Notes under the pieces: model-generated
Told to the model about the DNA's origin: nothing
Seen by the model: only the letters and a program-made list of their open reading frames with translations
The model's database searches: none
Source of the DNA: JAVKDP01 sp040222185
GTDB taxonomy: Bacteria > Bacteroidota > Rhodothermia > Balneolales > Balneolaceae
DNA: 64,000 nucleotides
Direction of reading: 5' to 3'
Assembly (NCBI GenBank): GCA_040222185.1
Contig: JAVKDP010000028.1
Coordinates: forward strand, 1 to 64,000
Made by a program: the position numbers and the translations under genes
In this document: one piece after another, positions 8,626-18,306 of the stretch
How the letters are laid out: each line of letters starts with the position of its first letter
Position numbering within the stretch: the first letter of the stretch is position 1

Positions 8626-11600
8626 CTAACTGGTACTTGCAACCTCAATAGCTGGCTCTGGGGTAATTGCAGTCCCATTAAGTGAACTCTGATCTTTAAT
8701 GATTCCTGGTTCTTCCATGCCAAATAATGTTTTATTCAAACCACGGCGACCTCTTTCGATAATACTGTAAAGAACAGGTACCAAAATTAATGTTAACGCT
8801 GTAGCAAAAAGTAGCCCAACAATAACTGCAATGGCCATCGGCCCCCACCAGGTAGCTTGCTCACCCCCCATGTAGATGTAGAGTGGCAGGTTAGAGAAAA
8901 ACTCGATCGGATCATTTACAAGTACAATGAAATCGAAGTTGAAACCTACTGCCAATGGAACCAATCCAAGTGTAGTTGTGATCGCTGTTAAGATTACCGG
9001 ACGGAAACGAACTTTACCACCAAGAATAAGCGCTTCTCTCAGACTAAGCTTGTCTCTTTCTCTGAGGATGTCAACGTAATCGATAAGTACAATGGCATTG
9101 TTTACTACGATACCAGCAAGCGAGATAATTCCCAGGAATGCCATGAGGCCAAACGCCATTTGGAATGTAACAAATCCATAGAATACACCCGCCATCGACA
9201 TAATTACCGAACTCAGAATGATTAGCGGCTTCGCTACCGAGTTAAACTGAGAAACCAGGATAAATGCTATCAGGAACACCGCTATCATAAAAGCAATTCC
9301 TAGGAATTCGAAAGATTCATCCTGCTCTTGTTGCTGACCAGTCCAACTGAATCCATAACCTGCAGGTAGTTCTTGTAAATAGGTATCCAGAACCCCTTGA
9401 ACTTCTGCAAGTACTGCATTTGCCTGGTAACCAGACCGAACATCTGCACTTATTGTAATTACACGTTCTGATTCTTTGTGATTGATTCCGCCAAGTCCGT
9501 CATTTACTTCCCATGTCGCTACTTCAGATAAGGGAATCTGGTTGTCTTCATGGAAAATTGTGAGATCGCCCAGTGTACTCATATCATCACGATATTCATC
9601 ATTTAACCGAACGATTATGTCGTACTCTTCTTTACCATCTCTGAACTTCGAAGCTTCAACGCCGTTAATTGCCTGGCGGATCGTCATTCCGATCACGTTA
9701 GTATTCAATTCGTACAGAGCCGCTTTTTCACGGTCTACTTCAACTCTGATTTCAGGTCTGGGCTCAGGTAGGTTAGACTCCAGCCCATCCATTTTTGCAA
9801 ATACAGAATCTTCTTCCAGGATTGTAAGAACATCGTATGAGATTTTAGTGAGCTGATCCATGTCAGCACCAGAGATCTCAAGGTTTACCGGTTTACCTGT
9901 TGGCGGGCCGTTTGGTGGTTGCTCAACCGTAATTTTAGCCCCAACAATATTAGAGGTCATATACCCGCGAAGAAACTCCATAGCCTCAAATACATCTCCT
10001 TCACGCTTTTGGAAGTCAACGAAGTTAAGTGCTACAGTTCCTTTATTTGGTGTATTTCCTCCACCCGAACTTCCCGGATCTGCTGTTATACTTGCACCAG
10101 AAGTTGCAAGTACACTGTTTACATCAGCAATTTGCGGGAGGTCCTGAACAAGGTCTCTGACTTGATCTACGATAGATTTTGTAAATGTCACGTCTGAACC
10201 AATAGGTGTCTCAATCTGAACATATACATCCCTTGGAGGAATATCTTCCGGAAAAAATTCAGTTCCGGGATTGAACTTATTTAGTACTACTACACTGGAT
10301 ACCAGTACCATAAAAGCGATAAATATAGTACTTAACCGATGATTCAGAGACCAAACCAAGGTCTTTTCATATCGCTCAACAAAAATGTTCAGCCCATCTT
10401 TTTGCCACCATCTTCCTACTGGTTCAAGAATATATTTATTCAATAACCATAGCACGAACCCAAGCACTATTAACATAACCCAGGTCACGAAGCTGGAAGC
10501 AAGGAAAATCAGAAGGAAGAATCCTACTACGCCTATAATTATTCTCTTTCCACTTTTTGTTAGCACTGCTTTCCCTTTATGGCCATCCACTCGCATAAAC
10601 AAGGCGCAAATCACCGGGTTTATTACCAAACCAACAAATAGTGAACTCGCTAAAGTGATGATCAAGGTTTTCGGAAGATAACTCATAAACTGTCCAACAA
10701 TTCCAGGCCAAAAAATCATTGGAGCAAAAGCAGCAATGGTAGTCATAGTACCCGCAATAATAGGTACAGCTACCTCACCTGTGCCTTTTTTGGCTGCTTC
10801 GAAATTATCATAACCCTCTTCCAGGTAACGATAAATATTCTCCACAACCACAATGGCATTATCTACCAACATACCCAGGGAAAGTATAAGAGAAAACAGA
10901 ACTACTGTGTTCATTGTAATCCCGACAATACCCAGAATAATAAAGGATAAGAACATTGATAGAGGTATGGAAATACCCACAAAAGATGAGTTTCTGACGC
11001 CAAGGAAGAATAATAACACTCCAACAACAAGGGTAAGTCCCGAGATAATATTATTCTCAAGGTTACTCACCATATTTACCACATCAATACTCTGATCGTT
11101 TGAAATAGAATAAGAGGTAGTAGGAGGTAATGTCTCCAATTCTTCCGCAAGAATGGATTTCACTCTATCCGCTGTTTCCAGGATATTCTCACCGGTTCTT
11201 TTCTTGACACCGAGTGTAATTACTGGCGCTCCTCCCAATTCTGAGTATGTTTCGCGCTCTTTGAAGCCAAAAGTTACCTCAGCTACATCACGAACATAGA
11301 TAGGACGCTGTTCTTTTCCCTTTACAACAATGTCTTCAAGAAGCTTGGTATCTTCATATTGCCCGGGTACTCGAAGAAGGAACTTCTTTGTACCTACAGA
11401 AATATCTCCACCTGGAATCGTTACGTTCTCTAATGAAATAGCCTGGATAATATCACCAAAAGTGATTCCATAATACTTCATCTTGGCCAGATCAACATCA
11501 ACCTGAACTTCTCGTTCCAGGCCACCTGTTAAATCTACACCCAACACAGAAGGAATAGCTTCTATCTTATCCTGTAAATCTTCGGCAATATCCTTTAAGA

Positions 11601-12126
11601 TTACCTCATCATATTTACCTGAAAGGTTAACATTCATTATCGGGAACTCAGCAAAATTAATTTCCTGAACAGTAGGCTCTTCTGCATCTTCCGGGAGTTC
11701 CGGTTTAGCTAAATCAACCTTTTCCCTAACTTTTTGAAGGGCATCTTCAATATCTACAGAAGGTTCAAATTCCAGGTTTATATTGGAATATCCTTCTGCT
11801 GAAGAAGATGTCATCTTTTTAATATCTGAGATGTTACTCAGCTCGTCTTCCAGCTTCCTTGTTACCAGGCTCTCCATATCCTCTGGAGATACACCAGGAT
11901 AAACCGTAACAACAAATATGTTTGGAACATTGATACTAGGGAAGTTCTCTTTTGGGATAGTGAGGTATGAAACAATACCCATCACTGCCACAAGCACTAA
12001 TAACACTAGTACACTAATTCTGTTATTTATCGCGAAACTCGATAGCCAGAACTCTTTTCGGTTAACCGGCTCAGGAACCGATTCCCCATTCATCTGATTT
12101 CCGTTTTTAAAATCTTCAGTACTCAT
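8626..12126 (-). CDS. RND efflux permease (AcrB/MexB-type inner-membrane pump)
   Basis: 1166 residues, longer than the usual 1030-1080. Hallmarks: first TM followed by PNIFVVTVYPGVSPEDME, two periplasmic porter regions, TM4 with LGMLVDNAIVVVEN (proton-relay region; the second acidic residue of AcrB's DD pair is Asn here, common in this phylum), and a second half with GIISLAGIVVNNAIVLIDY. It is the proton-driven component of a tripartite exporter together with the adaptor 18 bp upstream and the TolC-like gene before that. An additional hydrophobic stretch of about 45 residues between the two halves (roughly 10420-10555) probably adds two membrane helices. Substrates unknown; drugs, detergents or lipids are typical. 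Confidence 0.95.
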   Translation of the reverse strand: MSTEDFKNGNQMNGESVPEPVNRKEFWLSSFAINNRISVLVLLVLVAVMGIVSYLTIPKENFPSINVPNIFVVTVYPGVSPEDMESLVTRKLEDELSNISDIKKMTSSSAEGYSNINLEFEPSVDIEDALQKVREKVDLAKPELPEDAEEPTVQEINFAEFPIMNVNLSGKYDEVILKDIAEDLQDKIEAIPSVLGVDLTGGLEREVQVDVDLAKMKYYGITFGDIIQAISLENVTIPGGDISVGTKKFLLRVPGQYEDTKLLEDIVVKGKEQRPIYVRDVAEVTFGFKERETYSELGGAPVITLGVKKRTGENILETADRVKSILAEELETLPPTTSYSISNDQSIDVVNMVSNLENNIISGLTLVVGVLLFFLGVRNSSFVGISIPLSMFLSFIILGIVGITMNTVVLFSLILSLGMLVDNAIVVVENIYRYLEEGYDNFEAAKKGTGEVAVPIIAGTMTTIAAFAPMIFWPGIVGQFMSYLPKTLIITLASSLFVGLVINPVICALFMRVDGHKGKAVLTKSGKRIIIGVVGFFLLIFLASSFVTWVMLIVLGFVLWLLNKYILEPVGRWWQKDGLNIFVERYEKTLVWSLNHRLSTIFIAFMVLVSSVVVLNKFNPGTEFFPEDIPPRDVYVQIETPIGSDVTFTKSIVDQVRDLVQDLPQIADVNSVLATSGASITADPGSSGGGNTPNKGTVALNFVDFQKREGDVFEAMEFLRGYMTSNIVGAKITVEQPPNGPPTGKPVNLEISGADMDQLTKISYDVLTILEEDSVFAKMDGLESNLPEPRPEIRVEVDREKAALYELNTNVIGMTIRQAINGVEASKFRDGKEEYDIIVRLNDEYRDDMSTLGDLTIFHEDNQIPLSEVATWEVNDGLGGINHKESERVITISADVRSGYQANAVLAEVQGVLDTYLQELPAGYGFSWTGQQQEQDESFEFLGIAFMIAVFLIAFILVSQFNSVAKPLIILSSVIMSMAGVFYGFVTFQMAFGLMAFLGIISLAGIVVNNAIVLIDYVDILRERDKLSLREALILGGKVRFRPVILTAITTTLGLVPLAVGFNFDFIVLVNDPIEFFSNLPLYIYMGGEQATWWGPMAIAVIVGLLFATALTLILVPVLYSIIERGRRGLNKTLFGMEEPGIIKDQSSLNGTAITPEPAIEVASTS

Positions 12127-12144
12127 ATTTTTTCGAGTAAAAAA

Positions 12145-13230
12145 TTAATTGGCAGCTAATGAAGGTGCCGCCGTTTCTTTAGGAGTCACTCGCATGCCAT
12201 CGTCCAGGAAGGCAGATCCAAGTGTTATGAACTGATCACCTATTGATAATCCTTCATCTATAATTACGTGCGTCTTGTACGACTTACCCAGCTTTACTAT
12301 TCGCTCTTCGGCAATACTTTTTCCAGTCTCATCTTCGGTTAAAACATATACTACATATCCATTGTTTTTAGAGTATACATACTCTTCACTAATTACAATA
12401 GCACCTTCGATTTCATATGTTTTAAGGCGAACATTTGTGATCATATCTACTTTGTAGTTATGTCTATCCTGAGGTAATTCCACCTCAATCTTAAATGTTC
12501 TGTTTTGAGGATTTATACTACTTGCAGTAAAACTGATTTTACTAGAAAGTGTATCACTTAGTTCAGTGTCAAACCATACCTCTACTTCATCTCCGGTGTT
12601 GATTACATCAGCATACCTTGCAGGAACTCCGGCAGAGATTTTGAAGTCTTCTGAACCAATTAAGCGAACAACAGGAGTACCTGGGCTTGCCATCTCTCCA
12701 ACTTCTAGCATAATGTTTTCAACTTCTCCGCTAAAAGGAGCTTTTATGCTCGTGTTCGCCAAGTCTACTTTAATTGACTCTAAAGCTGAATTACTTTGTT
12801 CATAAGCATATTTAGCATTCAGGTAGGATGATTCTGATCCTATGCCATCTTCTTCATACACCTTTTTTAAACGTTCGTAATTATCCTTTGCCTGAGAAGT
12901 CATGGCTTCCAAACGGGCTTTTTCCTGCTTTAACTTTGAGTCGTCAATCTTAAGTATAGTTTGACCTTTTCTTACTGGGCTACCCTCATTTACAGCATAA
13001 GACACTACTCTTCCGCTAACTTCAGCAGATATCATAATATCATTCTGTGTCTCAACTGTACCAACTACCCTAACGTAACTGGCAAAATATGAAGGCTCAA
13101 CAGTTTCAGTTCTGATATTTACCGTTTTTACGAGCTCTTCTGCAGTAGCTTCTTCTTGTGCTGCTTCTCCCGAGCAAGCACTGGCTATAATCCCAACGAT
13201 AAGTATTAATAATAGATTCTTCTTTTTCAT
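12145..13230 (-). CDS. RND efflux periplasmic adaptor lipoprotein (AcrA-type)
   Basis: 361 residues with a lipoprotein signal and lipobox IASAC (Cys19). The order is membrane-fusion-protein-like: first half of the lipoyl domain (ISAEVSGRVVSYAVNEGSPVRKGQTILKI), a short alpha-hairpin (about 95-150), second lipoyl half (IKAPFSGEVENIMLEVGE), then beta-barrel and membrane-proximal domains. It links the RND pump to the outer-membrane channel. The 18-bp gap to acrB and 26-bp gap from tolC support one operon. Confidence 0.94.
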   Translation of the reverse strand: MKKKNLLLILIVGIIASACSGEAAQEEATAEELVKTVNIRTETVEPSYFASYVRVVGTVETQNDIMISAEVSGRVVSYAVNEGSPVRKGQTILKIDDSKLKQEKARLEAMTSQAKDNYERLKKVYEEDGIGSESSYLNAKYAYEQSNSALESIKVDLANTSIKAPFSGEVENIMLEVGEMASPGTPVVRLIGSEDFKISAGVPARYADVINTGDEVEVWFDTELSDTLSSKISFTASSINPQNRTFKIEVELPQDRHNYKVDMITNVRLKTYEIEGAIVISEEYVYSKNNGYVVYVLTEDETGKSIAEERIVKLGKSYKTHVIIDEGLSIGDQFITLGSAFLDDGMRVTPKETAAPSLAAN

Positions 13231-13256
13231 TTTATGATGATGTATGTATTGTTCGA

Positions 13257-14732
13257 TTAATTTGATTCTGCAAAGTCAGTATCTACAAAGGGTACTATCC
13301 CTGTAGCTAAATCATATTGAGCTTTTGCAGTTAGGTAGTTAAATACCATGAGTGCATAGTTTACTTCGGCCTGGCGAACCTGAACCTCCGCTTCTGTTAC
13401 TTCAATCTGAGAGCCTAACCCATTTTCTAACCTCTTTAGTGATCGTTCGTATCCTTCTTGTGCTTGCTTAAGTGCAATTTTTCTTGAGCTGGCTGTTTCA
13501 AATGCCATATTAAGATCTTCACTTGAAGAAGCGACTTCATTCTGAGCCATCAAACTAGTAGCACGTCGTTGCTCTTCAAGATCCTTTCGCTTTATAATAA
13601 CTCTTTCTACATCTACTACTCTTTTGAATCCCTGGAAGAGTGGAAGACTTAGATTAATTCCCAACGTTTGAAACCGATTTGCATCCTGGAAAAAGTTTGG
13701 ACTGCCCGGTTCTGCTGAATTCCATTGTAAATTATATGTAGCAGACAGCGTTGGCAAGAAACTGCTTTTGGTAGCCATTGCTTCCTTCTCAGTTAAGTTT
13801 AAGCTTGCATCCAACAGCCTTAGGTCCCCTCTTCTTAAATCGATATCTGGAACTTCAGAAACCCTTTTTTCAAATGTAAATGGATTAAGCTGATCAACCC
13901 TTTTTATTTGTTCGTTTTCCGGAGTACTGGACTCGCTGGTAAGAATATCAAACTCATTTAGACTACCCTGAACCTCAAAGCTAAGCTGAAGAGGCAAACC
14001 CATTACAACTTTCAGGTTTCGATATGCCTCGTCTACAGCGTATTCAGCTTCAATAAGTTGTGGCCTTTGATTACTCAACTGAACTTCAATCCTGAGAACA
14101 TCATAAGAATCAACTAATCCGGCTCTTTGTCGTGCCTGGTTTTCACTAAGGTTCTGCTCCAGTCTATTGATCTGAGATTCCTGTAATCGTAATTGTTCTT
14201 TTACCGCAAGTACCTGGTAGTATGCGATCCTTGTTTGTGTGATAACCTGCTGACTGGTTGCCCTATAGTTTTCTTCATGAACCGTTTTAAAGATTGCAGC
14301 CGTACTTAGAGCAACATTAGTTTCACCCTTGAACAATGTTTGATTTACAGTGAATCCACCTTGCCAGTTGTTATCTGTTCCGAATTGGACAGGAGCAAGG
14401 GTACCAGCCGGGGCTGTGGGATCAAATAGTTGCGCTGGAATATATGTTACAGGGATTTCCATGTTCCTTGTATAATTCACGGATGAACTTATTTCGGGAA
14501 ACACGTCACCATATGCATATTTAACCAGTTGATCTGCATCGTCTATAGAAAGTAATGCTCTCTTAATTTGTGGGCTGTTTGCTACCGCAAGTTGAATAGC
14601 TTCCTCCAGAGTTAACTCATAATCCTCGATTAATTCGATTTCCTGAGTCTGAGCAATAGCCTTTTCTCCAATTATTAACCCAATCAATAATGTGAAAAAC
14701 ACCAGTTTTCTGATTGAATGTCTGTTAACCAT
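13257..14732 (-). CDS. TolC-family outer-membrane efflux channel
   Basis: The ORF is open from 14864, but I place the start at ATG 14732: it gives a clear signal peptide (SIRKLVFFTLLIGLIIGEKAIAQ), and the longer version would run into the upstream regulator gene with a charged, unlikely N-terminus. The mature protein (491 residues with signal) has two OEP repeats, e.g. LTLEEAIQLAVANSPQIKRA and LRLLDASLNLTEKEAMATKSSFLP, with long helices rich in Gln and Glu. It forms the outer-membrane exit duct of the RND pump encoded downstream. Confidence 0.92.
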   Translation of the reverse strand: MVNRHSIRKLVFFTLLIGLIIGEKAIAQTQEIELIEDYELTLEEAIQLAVANSPQIKRALLSIDDADQLVKYAYGDVFPEISSSVNYTRNMEIPVTYIPAQLFDPTAPAGTLAPVQFGTDNNWQGGFTVNQTLFKGETNVALSTAAIFKTVHEENYRATSQQVITQTRIAYYQVLAVKEQLRLQESQINRLEQNLSENQARQRAGLVDSYDVLRIEVQLSNQRPQLIEAEYAVDEAYRNLKVVMGLPLQLSFEVQGSLNEFDILTSESSTPENEQIKRVDQLNPFTFEKRVSEVPDIDLRRGDLRLLDASLNLTEKEAMATKSSFLPTLSATYNLQWNSAEPGSPNFFQDANRFQTLGINLSLPLFQGFKRVVDVERVIIKRKDLEEQRRATSLMAQNEVASSSEDLNMAFETASSRKIALKQAQEGYERSLKRLENGLGSQIEVTEAEVQVRQAEVNYALMVFNYLTAKAQYDLATGIVPFVDTDFAESN

Positions 14733-14787
14733 GTATTTTATTTTTAATTGATTATTCACTTTTATTTTCGCGAAGCCGCTACGACTT

Positions 14788-15492
14788 CTATATCCCTTGT
14801 GTTTCAAAAAATGACTCAGAGTCATAGTCCTTTTTCCTTTCTTCACTGGCAATTCCACAACCAATCATCTTCATGTAACCGTCGAACATAGATTTTAGCG
14901 TTATGCCAAGTTCATTTAACAAATTAAAATGCTGTGTATTCTGATGTTGGTAAGCCAGGCTAACCATACCATGTGATGTGCCCCAAAGTAATACAGCTAA
15001 TTCTTTAGGCTCATAGCTTGAATTAATACTTCCGTCCTGTATACCAATTTGAATTGCACGGACCATACAAGTAAACGAGCCCTGCATATTATCACGGCAT
15101 GCATGCAAGTAACTACTATCCTCTAACTCACTTGCCTCTTTAAGGTTATCATGAAATCTCATGGCTCTGAAATACTCGGGGTGTTCATTAACAAATGTCA
15201 TGAATGTTGCACCGATCATATGGACCAGTTCTATACCAGGTAAATCATTAGTAAGCACTTTGGATATCTCCTGATTCAGAAGAGTGGTGGCCTTGTTACA
15301 AATTCCTAAAACAAGGTCATTCTTATTATTGAAGTATTGGTATAAGGACCCTTTACTTACCTCCGCACGTTCAGCAACTTCATCCATGTTCAGCTGCTCA
15401 AGACCTTTCTCAAGAATCAAACCCTCTGCTGCTTCCAGCATGATTGAGCGCTTGAATTCCTTTTCTCGCTCTTTGCGTTCTACTATTCCCAT
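14788..15492 (-). CDS. TetR/AcrR-family repressor of the RND operon
   Basis: The N-terminal helix-turn-helix is clear: LEAAEGLILEKGLEQLNMDEVAERAEVSKGSLYQYFNNK. I choose ATG 15492 (MGIVERKEREKEFK), the customary start of this subfamily, over ATG 15510, because the latter would leave only about 12 nt after the predicted transcription start. The C-terminal ligand-binding helices are not conserved enough to predict a ligand. It is first in the tetR-tolC-acrA-acrB operon, so it probably represses its own operon and is released by an exported compound. Confidence 0.9.
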   Translation of the reverse strand: MGIVERKEREKEFKRSIMLEAAEGLILEKGLEQLNMDEVAERAEVSKGSLYQYFNNKNDLVLGICNKATTLLNQEISKVLTNDLPGIELVHMIGATFMTFVNEHPEYFRAMRFHDNLKEASELEDSSYLHACRDNMQGSFTCMVRAIQIGIQDGSINSSYEPKELAVLLWGTSHGMVSLAYQHQNTQHFNLLNELGITLKSMFDGYMKMIGCGIASEERKKDYDSESFFETQGI

Positions 15493-15527
15493 ATATTGAC
15501 TTATAGTCATTTTTTGAATTTAGGTCA

Positions 15528-15559
15528 CAAAGCTACATACTCTTGCTCTCAGAAACAAT
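15528..15559 (-). promoter_or_regulatory. Bacteroidetes-type promoter for the tetR-RND operon
   Basis: On the minus strand ATTG (15559-15556), a 20-nt spacer and TAGCTTTG (15535-15528) match the -33 TTG / -7 TAnnTTTG consensus of this phylum. Transcription would start near 15522, giving about a 30-nt leader to ATG 15492. A TetR operator is expected nearby, but I see no convincing palindrome. Confidence 0.55.
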
Positions 15560-15641
15560 CTATTTCTTGTAAACAAAACGTAAACATTCTTAAAAGTTTG
15601 GATGTAAGAATGATTACTTTTGGTCTCATCAAAATTCATCA

Positions 15642-16517
15642 TTGATTAAGAAATACTTCACCGATTTAACTTTAATTTTTGTTGCAGTAGTTTGGGCGCT
15701 CAATTTCAGCGTTGTTAAAACTGCTCTCAATGAAATTGACCCTCTTAGCTTCAATGCTCTTAGATATATCCTTGCTGCATCATTATTAGTAGTCGCAGCA
15801 AAATCAAAAGGGTTCAATCTAAAAGTAAAAAAAGAGCACTTTTGGAAACTGGTTGGTATAGGCCTTGTAGGAAATTTAGGATACCAGCTATTATTCATCA
15901 TCGGGATTAACTACACTTTCTCTGCTAATGCAGCTGTAGTACTGGGTACCATTCCTATCTGGGTAGCTTTTCTTTCTCATTTCTTTACTGACGAAAAACT
16001 AACTTCAAATAAGCTTATAGGAATTATCACTGCCTTTACCGGAGTAGCCTTTCTTATAGCAGGTGGTAAAGACCCAATATCGTTTGCATCTGACAGCTTC
16101 AAAGGTGATATCATTACTCTAATATCAGCCATAACCTGGGCTACTTATACTATTCTTTCCAAAAAGTATCTGAAGTTTTACAGCCCTGTTCAATATTCAG
16201 GATTTATGTCGGTTGTTGGAGTTACCTCTTTATTACTTGTTGGTTCTCCGTTCTTAGTTCAACTAGACTGGTCAGGAATATCATTAATCGGGTATGGTGG
16301 TATTTTATATAGTGGATTATTATCTGTGGGCCTTGCCTACTTAATCTGGAATAATGGGATCGCAAAAATTGGCGCTGTAAGGACCGCTACTTATCAGAAT
16401 TTAGTACCTGTTCTCGGCTTACTATTTGGAGTAATATTGCTTAGAGAAGAATTAACCTTAGCTCAATACTTTGGCTCATCTATTGTTATTTCAGGAATAT
16501 TCATATCACGATTTTAA
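15642..16517 (+). CDS. DMT-superfamily (EamA) transporter
   Basis: 291 residues in two five-helix EamA repeats, beginning VVWALNFSVVKTALNEIDPLSFNALRY and, in the second half, ATYTILSKKYLKFYSP and LGLLFGVILLREELT. The only sensible start is TTG 15642 (LIKKYFTDLTLI); no ATG or GTG lies between it and the upstream stop. A TACTTTTG -7-like box is at 15615-15622, but its -33 partner (TTTG 15597-15600) is too close, so the promoter is tentative. It is divergent from the tetR operon. Substrate unknown. Confidence 0.85.
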   Translation: MIKKYFTDLTLIFVAVVWALNFSVVKTALNEIDPLSFNALRYILAASLLVVAAKSKGFNLKVKKEHFWKLVGIGLVGNLGYQLLFIIGINYTFSANAAVVLGTIPIWVAFLSHFFTDEKLTSNKLIGIITAFTGVAFLIAGGKDPISFASDSFKGDIITLISAITWATYTILSKKYLKFYSPVQYSGFMSVVGVTSLLLVGSPFLVQLDWSGISLIGYGGILYSGLLSVGLAYLIWNNGIAKIGAVRTATYQNLVPVLGLLFGVILLREELTLAQYFGSSIVISGIFISRF

Positions 16518-16580
16518 TTTATATCTAAAAAAGGTTCCTTGTATATTCTCAACTGTTTAATAATCGCTATAATAAACGAA

Positions 16581-18305
16581 ATGACCTTCTCTAAAAACTT
16601 TTTCTGTTCCCTGACCTTACTTCTATTTTTTGTAAGTACTGTAGCAAATGCTCAATCAGGCACAACCGGAGCTGAACAGAGTAGTTTGAATCTTGATATT
16701 TCTAGTGACTTTGATGGGTTATATTTTCAAGATGTTTCCGGCTTACAGTTAGCTATACAGGGCATTCCGTATGAAACAAGTATTGATGAATCGACTTACT
16801 TATTAGGCACCAATGATGTAATTACAGTTGAGATTCAAGGGATTCAAAACATCCTCTTTAGAAGTTTAATGATTAACTCTTCAGGAGAAATTGTTATTCC
16901 TTCTATCGGAGCAATTAGGATCGATGATAAGACCATATCAGAAGCCCAGGCTGCTATTAATGAAGCATCCAAGCAAGTTTACAACAACACAGCTGTTAAG
17001 GTTTCTATTGAGATTCCTAAACCGGTTCATGTTCATGTGAGTGGAAGCATCCCATATCCGGGGAAATATATTTTACCAGCCCAGGTACGAGTAGACCTGG
17101 CCATATTACAATCAATAGTTAAAATTGAACCTAGAAATGGTGTGCAATCTATCTACGCTCCCAACTATACTAGCCAGATTTTAAAAGAAGGAAGTTATTC
17201 ATACAGAAACATCCTTATCAAACATACTGATGGTACTTACTCATCTGCTGATTTAATTCATTATTTCAGAACTGGAGACTTAGAAAGCAATCCGGTAGTT
17301 AAGGATGGAGACAGAATTTCTCTAAGACGAACCAGTAGAGACAGTCCAAAAATCAGTATTTCCGGGGCCGTTAGCTTTGGGTATGAACTTGAATATCGGA
17401 GTGGAGATACGCCACAAACTTTGATCAATATTAGTGGTGGCTTTGAAAGTAATGCTGATGAGAGTAAGATCTTCATTTATCGTAGGAGCGGGAGTTCAGT
17501 TGAAAAAATTGAAGTACCAAGAGAAGATTGGGCTTCATATGAATTACAAGAAAATGACAGGCTTGTTGTACCATACAACCGGAATAAAAAATTAACATCA
17601 TCGGCATGGGTTAGCGGTGAAGTTATACTTCCCGGTAATTTCCCAATACTAAGTGGTGAAACTACTATTCATGAACTATTAGAATTAAGTGGAGGCCTTA
17701 CAGAAGATGCTCTCCCAAATGCTGCTTATTTATTACGCGGGACTTCTCTTGAGAATGAAATCCCGAATAAGTTTAATACCGAACTAATGAAAAGGACTTC
17801 TGATCAACCTTTTCAAGGCTTAGAATATCTTGACCTGGAAACAAACTTGAGCAGGAACAGGGTCTCAATCGATCTTTCTAATGCTGAAGAACTTAAAGAG
17901 CTTAAACTTTTTGACGGTGACCGATTATTTATTCCAAAAGATGAACAAACTATCTTTGTTTTTGGCCAGGTAAACAATCCGGGATATTTCCCTTTTGCTG
18001 AGATAGCAGCAAAATCTGTTTTTGACTATGTAAATTCTGCCGGAGGCTTTGCTTTATCAGCTGATAAAGATCGGATTTTTGTTATCAAGGCAGGTAATGG
18101 AACATGGTTTAAGCCACAAGAAACCAGGCTAGAGTCTGGTGATAAGATATTTATTGATAGATTACCTACTGAAGACTTAAATGCGCTTAGGGCATATGAA
18201 ATCCAAAAAGCTCAGCTTCGGAACCAAAGAACTCAATTAATTATGACTGGTATCACAACTATCACTGGCATAATTACTACCTACGTAGCCATTAGAAGAC
18301 TTTAA
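16581..18305 (+). CDS. Polysaccharide export outer-membrane protein (Wza-like, SLBB domains)
   Basis: The ORF opens at TTG 16539, but ATG 16581 gives a clean signal peptide ending VANAQ and is preferred (574 residues). A Poly_export domain (LGTNDVITVEIQG ... INSSGEIVIPSIGAIRI) is followed by repeated SLBB domains (VSGSIPYPGKYIL; ISGAVSFGYELEYRSGDT; VSGEVILPGNFPI; VFGQVNNPGYFPF), and there is a C-terminal hydrophobic segment after a charged stretch. Wza-type proteins form the periplasm/outer-membrane channel for capsule or exopolysaccharide. It opens a tightly packed operon; the next start is 1 bp beyond its stop. Confidence 0.92.
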   Translation: MTFSKNFFCSLTLLLFFVSTVANAQSGTTGAEQSSLNLDISSDFDGLYFQDVSGLQLAIQGIPYETSIDESTYLLGTNDVITVEIQGIQNILFRSLMINSSGEIVIPSIGAIRIDDKTISEAQAAINEASKQVYNNTAVKVSIEIPKPVHVHVSGSIPYPGKYILPAQVRVDLAILQSIVKIEPRNGVQSIYAPNYTSQILKEGSYSYRNILIKHTDGTYSSADLIHYFRTGDLESNPVVKDGDRISLRRTSRDSPKISISGAVSFGYELEYRSGDTPQTLINISGGFESNADESKIFIYRRSGSSVEKIEVPREDWASYELQENDRLVVPYNRNKKLTSSAWVSGEVILPGNFPILSGETTIHELLELSGGLTEDALPNAAYLLRGTSLENEIPNKFNTELMKRTSDQPFQGLEYLDLETNLSRNRVSIDLSNAEELKELKLFDGDRLFIPKDEQTIFVFGQVNNPGYFPFAEIAAKSVFDYVNSAGGFALSADKDRIFVIKAGNGTWFKPQETRLESGDKIFIDRLPTEDLNALRAYEIQKAQLRNQRTQLIMTGITTITGIITTYVAIRRL

Positions 18306-18306
18306 A

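Noticed and set aside
9482..11095. Several plus-strand ORFs of 80-124 residues opposite the RND permease
   Set aside because: Low-complexity, serine/proline-rich shadows of the minus-strand gene with no homologous features.
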